Shown here: piece by piece, positions 23,453-34,624 of the stretch
Position numbering within the stretch: position 1 is the stretch's first letter
How the letters are laid out: each line of letters begins with the position of its first letter
NCBI GenBank assembly: GCA_023614405.1
Contig: CM042686.1
Coordinates: 352,788,329 to 352,852,328, forward strand
Source: Avena insularis
Taxonomy: Eukaryota; Streptophyta; Magnoliopsida; Poales; Poaceae
Direction: 5' to 3'
Length of the DNA: 64,000 bases
Translations under genes and position numbers: made by a program
Notes under the pieces: generated by a model
What the model saw: only the letters and a program-made list of their open reading frames with translations
The model's database searches: none
Told to the model about the DNA's origin: nothing

Positions 23453-25112
23453 CTAGACGGCAGGACCCTTGCCATGCGGAGCATCTTGACTGACGCAAGC
23501 TTCAGGCGGAGGAGGAGGCGTGGCGCTTGATCCAATTCCGGCGCCCGCAGCCGGCTGCGTCGGGGCTTCCACATCCGGAGTACGGAAGGACTCCGAGTCG
23601 GTGAGCACCTCGTCGGGGTCCACGTAGTCGGCAAACTTGGTGGCGGTGCCTTGGAGCTCTGGATGGGCCTGGCGGATGGCGGCAAGGTTGACATCGGCGC
23701 GGAAGCCTCCATCGATCTTCTCGATGCGGGCGTCCTTCTACCAGGAGAGCATGAGGGCCAGAGCCATCTCCGCTCCGGCTCGCGCCGCCAAGTCCCGTGG
23801 CCGGTCCACCATAGCCGGCACCTCCCCAACCTTCGTAGCCAGCTACGCCATTGTCTCTGGAACCGGAGCATCCGGCCACAGGAAGGAGAAGATGTCCCAC
23901 GCCGCTTGACGAAGCTTGGCAGCTTCCTCGCCAAGAAGGACGACGAGCTCCTGGGCCATCGGCTGCGCTCCCTGCCAGTTCTCCTGTAGCCGGTTGTACG
24001 CCAGCAGGTTTATGCTGGGATAAAATGCTGTAAGAAAAAAAAAGAGTCAGATCCGGCTACCGGATCCGGAAATAAAGGGAGACGGAAAAGGGGAACTTAC
24101 CCTTAGCCGTGTGGCCAACTTGCATCAGCTCCTCCACCAGAGCCTTCTCCTTCATCGACAACCGTTTGATCTCTTTCTCTTAGTCCTTGTTCTGGGCCTC
24201 GAGAAGGTTGAAGCTTTCGGTCCGGCTGGCGAGCGAGGCATCGTGCTCCTTGATGGTGGCCTCCAGACCGTCTACCTTCGCGTGACAATCCTTGTTCTGC
24301 GGCTGCAGAGTGGAGTTGGAATTGCTCAGCCGGTCGTTTGCTTTATTCAAGCGATTGATCTCGCATTGAGCGCACACGAGGATAGCTGCCGCAAAACCGG
24401 CTATCAGCAAAAAAAAGGCAAGCCGGATGAAGCAAACTTACTCTGGGAAGTTCCGTTGGCAGCAGCAAGCTTCTGCTCCAAGGACCGGTTCCCGCCGGCT
24501 GCGGCCTCCAGCAGCTGGATCTCCTTCACCGCCAGCTCGAGGGTGGCGACGAGATCTGTCTGCGAGGCGGCGGAGGAGGCGTCGTCGTCCGCGGCGTTGA
24601 TGGCCAAGGACTCCTTTACGGCAACCACCGATGTCGTCCACTCCTCCCCCGGCTCGTCGTCGGAGTTGTCGTCACCGACAACCACAAGTTCCTTGCCAGT
24701 TGTGGCTCCCCGCGCGCCTGTGGAAGAGCCACCCAGCTGAGAACCCTCCGCTTCCGGCTGGGCCACCACGTCCGGCTGAGGACCCTCTGACCCGGCTGAG
24801 GCAGCCGGTTCAGCTCGAGGTGGCGGCGGAGGCGGCGCCTCGAAAGAAGTAGGGTGCTGGCAGACGTGGTCGGAGAGCAGGGTGGCGACCCGGTTGGCGG
24901 TCGCGCCGGGCTCGCGGCTCCAAAGGAGACCAGCATTCTAAGAAGGCAGAGGATGAGAAGAAGGAAAGAAAAGCAAATAAGCCAAGGGCAGAAAGGCAGA
25001 AAAAGAAACAAGCAGAAGATGGTGAAAGAAGAGGAGGAAGGACGTACCCCTGCACAATCGGAGGCAGCCCCTTCTTCCGGCCCAGGCGACTCGGTGGAAG
25101 GTCGCTGGTCCA
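23453..25112 (-). pseudogene. Antisense spliced gene of element D (PF04195-like tail)
   Basis: On the minus strand four probable exons are joined by GT-AG sites in matching phase: 25,112 to about 25,049 (5' end lost), 24,937-24,442, 24,385-24,101 and 24,027-23,453. The second is Pro/Glu/Asp-rich with GDDNSDDEPGEEW. The third is a Lys/Glu/Asn coiled coil (INRLNKANDRLSNSN). The last has LLGEEAAKLRQAAWDIFSFL and a PPPPP-containing tail, like the 'putative gypsy type transposon' family known from antisense frames of Tat elements. Stops at 24,180-24,182, 23,843-23,845 and 23,738-23,740 disable it. Its function is unknown. Confidence 0.7.
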
Positions 25113-26790
25113 GCTTGTGGTTATCTTCATAACAAGCTCTAGTTCGACAAAACTGGATTTCCCTTGCATATCTTATTGCATTTTTGATCTTGCGGGTTTT
25201 CCATCTCCACACCTTGGGAGGTATATCACATATATATTTATGGTATTTTCTCCATTGGTGATACTCAATATTTCTACACGTCGCTATCTTTCAAATAAAA
25301 TTGGTTTCATCTCGTTTGGAGTTCACATGCAAAACTTGTGGCAGTTTTGGTTCTGGATTTTTGTCTTGACCAGAAGTTTCGTCCATCCACCGGTAGTACC
25401 GCTAGGGCATTTGCCTCCGGTAGTACCGGTGTTAATTCCAGCCCAAATTCTGGTAATCCTGATTTCAATTCAGTACCCTCTCTGTTTTGTGTGCGCTATT
25501 TGACAGAACTTTAGCTGGATTTTCTGGCGGTAGTACTGTCCCCGCCGGAAATTCCAGTAGTCAGCGGTTGTACCGGCCAGGCTCACGTTTTGGTTCTTTT
25601 CGCATTGCGTTTCTAACCGTTGGTTGGGTGCCACCGGTAGTACCGGCAACCCACCTGCACTACCGGCCATGAACGAATTTGTGCATAACAGCGAGATAGG
25701 GGAGCCCTTTAAAAGGAGCTCCCCTTCCCCTTCCTGGGGTCACTTGTTCTTCTTTGTTTTTGCCCTTCTCTCTCCTCAATTGTTGACCTTGAAGAGCTTG
25801 CCCTCTCCCCTTCCCCCTCCTATGATTCTTGCATCTTTTTGAGGGATTTGAGAGAGGAGATCTAGATCTACAACCCCCACCAAACCAAATCCCTTCTTTG
25901 TGAAGGAATCCTTGGGATCTAGATCTTGGAGAGTTTTGTGTTCTCCTCTTGTGTTCTTCCTCTCTTATTCCCCTAATAGCTTTTGTACCTTGGGTGGAAT
26001 TTGAGAGATAAGGACTTGCCTCTTGCATTTGGTGCATAGGTTTGAGTCCTCCTCAGAGATTCGGCGAGTACAAGCTCTAGGGCTTGTTTCTCTTGGGTTC
26101 TTGGAACACTAGACGGTTGTGTGGAGTTCTGGTGTGTTCTTGGGGCCTCCAATTGAGTTGTGGAGATTCCCCAAGCTTGTTGGCCTTTTGTGGAATTGTG
26201 GAGCCTTTGTGGCATTTCTTGGGATCCCTTCAATAGAGTTGTGGAATTTTCCCCAAGCTTTGTACGGGTTCGGTGACCACCCTCAAGTGTCCCATAGTGG
26301 AACGGGAGTAGGCCATTGTGGCAAGCTCACGGGAGAATAGGGTGAGCCTTTTGTGCCGTCGGTGAGTTGTGTGGCTTCGCATCCTTAGTGAGTCCTTGTG
26401 TGGTGTTGGGTGAGCATCGATCCACGAAACCTCGAGGTGAGCCATTTGTGGCATTCGAAGTACATTGCATCCCCGCACCTCTCCAACGGAGACATAGCTT
26501 CTTTGGAAGTGAACTTCTGGGAAAAAATCATTGTCTCCGTGTCCATCGATTATCTCTCAACCGAGCCCTGCCCTTATGCAACTTACATTGTGATAGCCAT
26601 CGTGCTTGAAGTATTTCATCTTGCTATCACCTTGTTGCTTGTCTTGCTTAGCATAGGTTGTTGGTGCACTTAGTGAACCTAGTGTCCTAGTGAATATAGG
26701 TTTTGGCTTAATAAATTAAACGTTAAGTTTTATTCCGCATTTATTAGAGCCTAAACCATAATAATTTTAAAACGCCTATTCATTTCCCTT
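25113..26790 (+). repeat. Element E right LTR (5' end missing)
   Basis: Matches the left LTR from CTTGTGGTTAT (left copy near 9408) to AAAACGCCTATTCA, with the same CCGGTAGTACC cluster at about 25,388-25,660 and no insertion at the CATAT site. About 200 bp (25,133-25,300) are absent from the left copy. The terminal ~30 bp are shortened or altered before the minus-strand Copia LTR resumes at about 26,791. Confidence 0.8.
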
Positions 26791-26912
26791 TCCCACATGT
26801 ATTGACGTTTCCTTTCAATACAGTTATATCATGGTATAAAACTTAATCATAAAATTTATGAAATATGATAATAATCCTTATTACTATTTGTCTCTAGGGC
26901 ATATTTCCAACA
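26791..26912 (-). mobile_element. Minus-strand Copia LTR, piece 3 (LTR start)
   Basis: The reverse complement begins TGTTGGAAATATGCCCTAGA, the terminus of Angela/BARE-like Copia LTRs, and matches the first ~125 bp of the solo LTR at 27,147. It supplies exactly the portion missing from piece 2, showing that element E split this LTR. The terminus abuts element B's LTR at 26,913. Confidence 0.85.
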
Positions 26913-27146
26913 GATACCACACCCGAGTCTCCGGCTGCACCGGAGTCTCCGGCCATCGCACCTTGGAGTCTCCGGCCTAAGTGTCGACCGACATGTTAAG
27001 GAATTTTGGTCCTGGCCCATGGAATCCCCTATTTCGTCCCAAACTTACTGTTTAATGCCCAAAGTACCCTTGCTTAGTTTTTGTCCTATATATAGACCAA
27101 CTCCTCCTTTTTGTAACCCTACACTTGGATAATAGACTAGAAGAAA
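26913..27146 (+). repeat. Element B left LTR, first part
   Basis: Parallels 41,206-41,420: shared GAGTCTCCGG repeats, GCCTAAGTG, CTTACTGTTTAATGCCC-like text and the TATATATAG box at 27,087-27,095. Its left end is lost at the minus-strand Copia LTR. It ends with AGAAA, the target duplicated around the Copia solo LTR. Confidence 0.7.
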
Positions 27147-28903
27147 TGTTGGAAATATGCCCTAGAGACGAATAATAATAAGGATCATTATCATATTTCA
27201 TAAATTTTATGATTAAGTTTTATATTATGCTATAACTATATTGAGATGAAACGTCAATACACGTGTGATATATAAACAACCAGGAGTTCCCGGTGAAACT
27301 CTAGTCAATGGTTCATTGGTCAACAGATGATCAAGGTTTCCTGATCATGTGGCATTTATGCCAGTGGGAAATGGAGTCACCTCATTGTGATAATGAGATG
27401 ATGAGCTATAACCAACCTAAGCATCGTGACCTAATCATGTCACGAAGTTCAAGTTATGATGATTATAATAGAGTTGGTGTACTATTTCTTAGACCGTGAG
27501 GCCATACCAATCACTATCACCCGAGGGTACTTTGATAGCATAAAATGTCACTCGGTGAAACAGTGATCACAAAGGTGTATTCAGGTATTCGGAGGAACAT
27601 TTGAGGCAATATGTCCATCCGCATGACGGAAAAGATACTCGAGGGCCCACTCGGAGAAGTTGTATCCAATAGGTGCATAGCGTATGATTTGATAATGGGG
27701 ATATCACTTGTCAGAACGAGTCAAGAAGCATTTGTTGGTAACGATATTAAACATGACATGGTGATGTCATTGATCAGATCTCAGACAATGCAAGTATCGA
27801 GAGACAAAAGGAATATGACACGACATTCATTGTTCAAACGACAAAAGATTTCGTGGAATGCACATGGTCACATGGCCATCCAGGTCCTTCTGTTGATCAT
27901 TGGTGCGGGAGGGTCCCGACCATGTCTAGATTGTTCCTGAACTGCGGGATATCATGCTTAAGGTCTTGATGATGCTTAGAGAGTGTTTTAGGATCGGTAG
28001 AATCACCGAAGAAAAGAGACGAGAGAAAAATGAAAGGGTTTCGGTAAGGCCGGAGGATGTCCGGAATGAGAGGGAATGAGTTTCACATCAATGGGGATTG
28101 AACAATATGTAAGTGAATGTTGAATATTGATTTAATCATTCAATTATATTTGTTCAATAAAAGAAAAAAGAATTAAAAAGGGTCAAATACCTAATTGGGC
28201 CAAATCCGGAGGGAAAAGGGCCCATGAGGGAAAGACCGAAGGGAGGAAGGAGGAGGGGATGACCGGCTGGGCCAAGGAACCCCGCGTGGGGCACACTTGG
28301 GGCCAGGCCGACAGCGTCTATACCCCCCCTCTCCCCTCTCCCTTGTTTAGTCCCACATGGCCAAGCTAGTTAGCTATGGGGGGTTTTCCCCTATATAAAG
28401 AGAGGTATTTTGACAAATTAAATACACAATAATAAATAAAATTTTCCTCTATTTTGGGGAGACCTGTAGTTGATTCTCTCTCTCTCTACCGTGACCATGG
28501 TCCCAAGTTCGGATCATGCGAGCAGGAGTCTTCTTCATCGCGGAGCATCGTCGTGTTGCGGGATTCAGATCCAGGAGCTCTACTTCCGCAACTGCTACTG
28601 GATCGGAGGAGCGGGGGTCATCGCCAGGCACAGGATGTGTGTAACTCCATGCGATGTGCAACACTTGGGGCACTAGAAGTCGTTGGAGCCACATGAGCTG
28701 CCGGGACTTCAACGCGACCTTGAGGTCGGGTTCAGTTCGTCTACATCAACCACACTCTCCCGAGCGTTGACAACATTTTTCGGTCTTCAAGGGTAAGTTC
28801 ACGAAAAGCCCCTCCTATTACTGCATTACTAATATATAGGTCCTGACAACTAGGGTTCTAGGCGTAGGGTAAAATTTATTGTTTTCATATGCGAACCCCT
28901 ACA
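27147..28903 (+). mobile_element. Copia solo LTR (Angela/BARE-like), 1757 bp, TSD AGAAA
   Basis: Starts TGTTGGAAATATGCCC and ends CCCCTACA. AGAAA is repeated at 27,142-27,146 and 28,904-28,908. The flanks rejoin to match the undisturbed copy at about 41,415-41,440. No internal domain is present. It is the intact reference for the fragmented minus-strand copy at 5,831-26,912. A long CTCTCTCTCTCT run follows the TATA box. Confidence 0.9.
28392..28400 (+). promoter_or_regulatory. TATA box in the Copia solo LTR
   Basis: TATATAAAG at the expected U3/R position. The minus-strand relative has TATATAAT at the equivalent site (6025-6032). Confidence 0.55.
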
Positions 28904-29300
28904 AGAAACCCCTTGTGGATCTCTAGTTAAGTCTCATGCTCCTTGACAAGGAGCACCGTACTATCAAACACCTATTGGCTTTGCATTAGTGCGTTCAAGT
29001 TGTACAAGGCCTTCGAGTCGATGTTCCTTCTCCAAGTTTTCAAGATCTCACCAAGCCTCCTGCCTTGTCGTGCCGGTTAGAGAGAGAGAGAGAGTCCTTG
29101 CCCTCCACCGATCCTAGGGATTGTGTCAGACCGGTAACCGTCGACATGAGTTATAGGTTGTTTTGTGTATCACGTGTGTGTTGCATTCATCGTGTTCTTC
29201 GTGTGTGAGTTTTCTTGTGTTTCATCCCCCTCTTTCCCCCTCGTGATTCCACCATGATTCCTGGAGATTCGTGAAAGATCAGGCAACCCTGAGGGGTCAA
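28904..29300 (+). repeat. Element B left LTR, second part
   Basis: Begins with the AGAAA duplication and continues CCCCTTGTGGATCTCTAGTT, matching 41,429 onward. Similarity runs through GATTCCTGGAGATTCGTGAA (near 29,260) and fades about 29,300. No primer site was recognised after it. Confidence 0.7.
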
Positions 29301-31236
29301 ACCTAACACTTTTGATAAATAAAAGTTGTTTTTTCTTGGTTTTTTGTATCCTCGAGTGGTATTGAAGTTGATATTTCTGAGGTCAAACACATTCGAGATT
29401 GTCCAATACCCACTAATGTGAGTGAACTTCAAAGTTTTCATGGGTAGCCAGTTTCTATCATCGATTTTTGAAATATTTTGCTACCATTGCGTGCCTTCTA
29501 AACGAATTGACATTGGAGGAGTTCTCATGCAAAATGGACGTCATATTGCATACCATAATGAGAAACTTGATGGCGAAGACCTTAATTACACAATTTATGA
29601 TAAAGAGATTTTTTTGTTGGTCTATGTTTTGCAAGTTTGGCAGCATTACCTTTGGCTGAAGGAATTTATCATACATTTGACCATGAGTCGTTGAAATACC
29701 TTAAATGGCCAATCCAACTTGAGTAAAAGGCACACTAAGTGGGTTGAGTTCATGGAATGTTTTCCCTATATTGTCAAGTCCAAGTAGGGCAAAGATAATG
29801 TGGTTGCGGACGATTTGTCAGGAAAAAACACAAACCTTCCTACGTGCCTCGGAGTGAACGTGTTGGGTCTTGATGATATCAAAAGTTTATATGTGTCTGA
29901 CCCGTTCTTTGGACCACTATTTTCTAAGTGTTCAACTCAAAAAGGATTTGATGACTTATATTTGCACAATGGTTTTCTCTGCAAACAAAACAAGATTTGC
30001 ATTCCAATGTCATCTCTCCAAAAATTTCTTCTCCAAGAGTCTCATGGTGGAGGCCTAGTGGGCCACTTTGGTCGTGACAAGACATACCACATGCTATCCA
30101 CACAGTACTATTGTCCCAAAATTAAGAGAGGCGTGGAGCACCACGTCCAACGATGGACTATATGCTTCCAAGCTAACTCCAAGACTAACCCATTTGGTCA
30201 TTATATGCCACTTCCTATTCCTCATGCACCTTGGTCGGACACTACCATGGACTTCGTATTAGGATTTCCTAGATCAAAGCATGGCCATGATTCCATATTT
30301 GTTGTATTTGACTGCTTTTCAAAAATGGCACATTTCATCCCGCCTTAATGGTGTGCCAAGAACCATCATCTTCGACCGTGACATCAAATTCATGAGCTAC
30401 TTGTGGAAGACGCGAATGTCCAAGCTCGGCATCAAGCTCCTCTTCTCATCCACATCACACCCTCAAACCGATGGTCTAACCAAGGTTGTCAACCGAAGCC
30501 TGGAACCCTCCTTCTAGTATTTATCAAGAAGAATCTTAAGGATTGAGGAATGCATTCACCACGCGGATTTTTCCTACAATAGAGCCAAGCACTCCACAAC
30601 GATGAAGAGTCCATTCATGATTATCTATGGATTCGAGCCCCTCACTGCGCTCGACATCCTACCGCTTCCTCTCCACGAGCGCACCAACATGGACATAGAC
30701 AGGCGCACTCAAGCAAAGGAGAAACTCCACGACGACATAGGAGCTACTATTGAGCAACAAGTTCTTCGCCAAGCATAAAGTCTAAACAAGACCTAGAAAG
30801 AGATGATCTTCAAAAAAGGTGACCTCATGTGGATACACTTAAGCAATGGCCGTTTCCCCAAAGAACGTGATTTTGTGCTCAATCCATGAGGAGATTGTCC
30901 CTTGAAGGTCCTCAAGAAGATCAATAACAATTCCTACATCATCGACATCCTGACATCAAAGTATCTCATGAGCACGACGTTCAATGTGAAGGACCTATCA
31001 CCATTCCATGGAGATGATGAGGCTAAAGAGTTGAAGACGACTCTTTCCCAAGAGGGGAGCTAATGCAGCCCGTACTATGGACGTACCTACATCCTCACCA
31101 CCAAGTCCCCCAAGTGGACCAATGACACGTGCACGAGCCAAACTCCTACAAGATAAGGTTAACTTGCTCCTCTCCTCGTGTGACTTTGATACACCCTGGA
31201 ATGGTTTTCTACTTCATGCCAATACACATTGCATAC
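29301..31236 (+). pseudogene. Element B pol remnant: RT end, RNase H, integrase
   Basis: A short RT-connection piece ([13 protein letters not shown], near 29,410) is followed after a deletion by RNase H ([20 protein letters not shown] and [12 protein letters not shown], about 29,500-29,690). Then come the linker KDNVVADDLSG and integrase. The zinc region has HFGRDKTYHMLSTQYYCPKI and the DDE start is [20 protein letters not shown] (about 30,240-30,300). Many stops and shifts follow to GPMTRARAKLLQDKVN (about 31,112). No long frame is intact. Element C interrupts the 3' end at 31,237. Confidence 0.75.
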
Positions 31237-32451
31237 TGATATATTGTAAACGTATCTATAATTTTTGATGTTCCATGCTTGTTTTATATCTACTTTCTTA
31301 TGTTTTGTCCACACTTTGGAGTATTTTTACACATTTTCTGGAACTAACCTATTAACAAGATGCCACGGTGCCAGTTGCCTGTTTTCTGCTGTTTTTGGTT
31401 TCAGAAAAGCTAGTAAGGAAATATTCTCAGAATTGAACCGGACAAAATCCCAAGTCAATATTTCACCAGAAGGAATACGGAGTCCGGAGGGGAGACGAAG
31501 AGGGGAACCAGGGCGGCCACACCCTAGGGTGGCACGGCCAGCCCTAGCCGCGCTGCCACCTGGTGTGGGCCCCCTAGTACTCCACTGAGCTTGCCCCTTC
31601 TCCTATTATTGCCTCTAAGATGAAAACCCTAAGTACCCAATCAAAATTCCACGAAAGAGTCTATAGCCACCGCCATCTCCATCCCTAGATCGGGAAGGAT
31701 TTGAAGCTCTTCCCGGCACCCTGCTGGAGGGGAGAGATCACCCTAGAAGCCTTCTTCATTACCATGACTGCCTCCGGTAAGATGCGTGTGTAGTTCATCC
31801 CTAGACTACGGGTCCATGTAGTAGCTAGATAGTTGGTTCTTCTCCTTTCTGCTACCATGTTTAAATCTTGTGAGCACTGTTCATGATCAAGATCATCTAT
31901 TTGTAATCTTACATCTTGTGTTTGCAGGGATTCGATGGATATTGAGATGCTATTTTAGATTGATTATTAATTCTATCATGTCTTTGTTATTTGTGATCTT
32001 GCATGTTTTCCATTGTTAGTACCTATCTTGGCCGAGTAGATGCTAGCAACTCCAGGATGGAGTATTTATGCTTGATAGTGGGTTCATGCCTCTAGGAATA
32101 TGGGGAAGTGACAGAAATCTCTAAGGTACTAGATGTGTTGTTGCTACTAGGGAGAAAACAACAATCCTTTGTTCAAAGAACAATCGTATTGTTTACTTTA
32201 CACACTTTGCTTAATGCAATTATCTGTTGCTTGCAACTTAATACTAGAGGGGGTTCGGATGATAACCTGAAGTTGGATTACGGTCTATGTATAATGTTGT
32301 AATGCCCAATCAAATCTCGTAGGAGTTAAGATGATTAGTATATGCATGTATGCTTTCTCGGTGTCTGTCAATTGCCCTGCTGTAATTTGTTCACCCAACA
32401 TGTCATCTATCTTAAGGAGAATCACCTCTAGTGAACTATGGACCTTGGTCC
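31237..32451 (+). repeat. Element C 5' LTR, first part
   Basis: Starts TGATATATTGTAAACG and follows the 3' LTR closely. It is interrupted at GGTCC (32,447-32,451) by a solo LTR in opposite orientation. Confidence 0.85.
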
Positions 32452-33888
32452 TGATGACCCACAAGTATAGGGGGTGTATCGCAGTATTTTCGAGGGAAGT
32501 GAAACCCAATTTATTGATTCGACACAAGGGGAGCCAAAGAATATTTATAAGCCTTAACAACTGAGTTGTCAATTCAGCTGCACTTGGAAACAATCTTGCT
32601 CACAGCAGTTTATCAGTAGCAACAGTTTTGTAGTAGGAATAGCAAAGTAGCAACAGTAGTAAAGCAAAGACAGCAGTAACAATAGCGATAATAGCAGAAA
32701 TGGATTTGAGTGCGGTAGGCATAGGGATGGATGGACGGGCGTTGCATGGACAAGACAATTCAAATAGCAACCAGAACATAGGGCAATTGCAGATAAATAA
32801 GATAAAGCATCCAAGTACTAGACAATCCTAGGCATGTGTTCCATATATAGGCATACGTGCTCGCAATGAGAACTTGCACAACATCTTTTGTCCTGCCAGC
32901 CCCTTTGCAGCGGGGCCTCTAGGGAACTACTGGCAATTAAGGTGCTCCTTTTAATAGAGCACAAGAGCAAAGCATTAACACTCCGTGAACACATGTGATC
33001 TTCACATCAAAGCCATTCCCTTCCGGTTATCCCGATTTCTATCACTTCGGGGCCATAGGTTCCGGACAACAACGTGTGTATACAACTTGTAGATAAGATC
33101 AGAAACAATACTATCATAATAAATCAATAACATGTTCAGATCTGAAATCATGGCACTCGGGCCCTAGTGACAAGCATTAAGCACAACAAGTCGCAACAAA
33201 GTCATAACGCACTAATAAAAGATACTAAGCACCATGCCCTAACAATCTGATGCCATTACATGAACGATCTCATCCAATCCCTACCATCCCCATAACCTAC
33301 AGCAGGGGATTACTCACTCATAGATGGGGGAAACATGGATGGTCGATGGAGAAGCGATGGTGATGATGATGGCGATGATCTCCTCCAATTCCCCATCCCG
33401 GCAGGGTGCCAGAACAGAGTTTCTGGTGTTGTTTCATGGAATCTGGTGGTGGCGGCAGAGCGGAACTCCTTCTAGAAAAACGTCGAACCCCTCGGAGTTT
33501 TTAGGTCAGAAGGCTTCTTATAGGCGAAGAGGGAGACCGAGGGGGTGCCTAGGGCCACCACACCATGCCCTGGCGTGGCCAGGCCCAGCCCGCGCCTGGG
33601 GGGGTGTGGCCATCCCCTGGCCCTCCTCCGTCTCGTATTCTGGCTCCTGGAGTCTTCTGGAAAAATAGGCACTTTGGCTTTTGTCCCGTCCAATTCCGAG
33701 AATATTCATTTTCTGACTTTCCTGGAACCAAAAACAGCAGAAAACAGGCAGCTAGCACTGTGGCTCTTGTTAATAGGTTAGTCCAAGAAATCATATGAAA
33801 AGTACTCCAAAGTGTGGACAAAACAGAACAAAGTGGATAAAACCAAGCATGGAGCATCAAAAATTATAGATACATTTGCAATGTATCA
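32452..33888 (-). mobile_element. Minus-strand solo LTR of a related Gypsy family, 1437 bp
   Basis: Reads TGATGACCCACAAGTATAGG at its left end and AATGTATCA at its right end. Reverse-complemented, it starts TGATACATTGCAAATGTATC and resembles element C's LTR only near the start. Target duplication is GGTCC (32,447-32,451) versus AGTCC (33,889-33,893), one mismatch. There is no internal domain. The open frames inside it on both strands have no domain support. Confidence 0.85.
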
Positions 33889-34197
33889 AGTCCATTCTTT
33901 TACCATCAATCTACAATCTATTTAGTGTTTATTGTTTACTTTCTGCAAGCAATTACTATCTTCCACACAATACGTTTAATCCTTTGTTTTCAGCAAAATT
34001 GGTGAGACTAACAACCTCACTGTAAGTTGGGGGCAAAGTTCTGTGGTTGTGTTGTGCAGGATTCCAAGTTGGAAACAACACCTTGGAGGTGTTTCCTTGC
34101 TCCTACTAGTTTGATAACCTTGGTTTCATAATTGAGCAAAAACTTGCTGGTGTGCTCATCATACCTTCCTCTTGGGGTTCCCCAACAAGCTCGATAT
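33889..34197 (+). repeat. Element C 5' LTR, second part
   Basis: Resumes with AGTCCATTC and matches 40,583-40,890 of the 3' LTR, up to AGCTCGATATAT. The last ~15 bp of the LTR and any primer binding site are replaced by the next feature. Confidence 0.8.
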
Positions 34198-34429
34198 ATA
34201 AGACCGCACCAGCTTCGGGGACTAATGTTGGAGGGATACCCCCGGGTAGGGACACGCCGGGGTATAAAGGCCGAGTTAGCCGAGGTACGGCAAGGTCAAA
34301 GCAGGTGATGGCCGAGTCACCTCAAGGCAGGCCGAATCACGGGGTAACTCGGACCAGGGGATGTCCACCTAACTGGGTCTCAGCCGACACAGTCCGGTGT
34401 GACCCTACCCGGGGGTATCCCCCCCAACA
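34198..34429 (+). mobile_element. Short element with ~34-bp inverted ends, or Tat LTR scrap
   Basis: After a leader AGACCGCACCAGCTTCGGGG and ACTAA, a 204-bp sequence (34,226-34,429) starts TGTTGGAGGGATACCCCCGG and ends with the near reverse complement (GGGGGTATCCCCCCAACA). The inverted repeat extends about 34 bp with few mismatches. The leader resembles the polypurine tract of Tat elements and the ends resemble Tat LTR termini, so it may be a collapsed LTR or TRIM rather than a DNA transposon. No clear target duplication is seen. It separates C's LTR from its leader and removes the primer site. Confidence 0.55.
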
Positions 34430-34624
34430 AAGCAGCTTTTTATGGCGCCGTTGCAGAGGAGTCAAGGACATCTTCACAAGGGGAGTCCCTCATAACTAAT
34501 CTCTTTACTTTGTTTTATTTTGTTTTTCTTAGTTTATCTTTGCTTTGTTTGCTTGTTTCTTTTATCAAAAACACACAAAAAATAGTTATACTAGTTTGCT
34601 TCCTTTATTAAAAACACAGAAAAA

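Larger units (their letters stand above)
15053..25112 (+). mobile_element. Element D: Tat-lineage Gypsy retrotransposon, 3' LTR missing
   Basis: D has a 733-bp 5' LTR, gag, protease, RT, RNase H, a second (archaeal-type) RNase H, integrase, a repeat-rich 3' non-coding region and an antisense gene. The second RNase H and the antisense gene are typical of the Tat lineage. The sequence stops abruptly at about 25,112 inside the antisense gene and joins part of E's LTR, so the 3' LTR is deleted. Base composition is GC-rich compared with its AT-rich neighbours. Multiple stops and frameshifts make it non-autonomous. Confidence 0.85.
8722..26790 (+). mobile_element. Element E: Copia-type LTR retrotransposon, gutted and nested
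   Basis: Left LTR (8722-10,086 plus 14,051-14,894), a tRNA-iMet primer site and the first codons of a Copia-type gag are present. Element D follows from 15,053 and then part of the right LTR (25,113-26,790). The two LTRs are clearly similar outside the 10,087-14,050 insertion. Everything between the gag start and the right LTR was replaced or deleted, so E encodes nothing functional. It sits inside the minus-strand Copia LTR. Confidence 0.75.

Noticed and set aside
23323..23934. 203-codon Arg-rich minus-strand frame
   Set aside because: It is out of frame with the PF04195-like text of the antisense exon at 24,027-23,453, and its composition is typical of a shadow frame.
28449..28712. Open frames near the CTCTCTCT run in the Copia LTR
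   Set aside because: LTR R-U5 region; short, overlapping on both strands, no homology recognised.
33324..33860. Open frames over 33,324-33,860
   Set aside because: They lie within the minus-strand solo LTR with target duplications; no domain.
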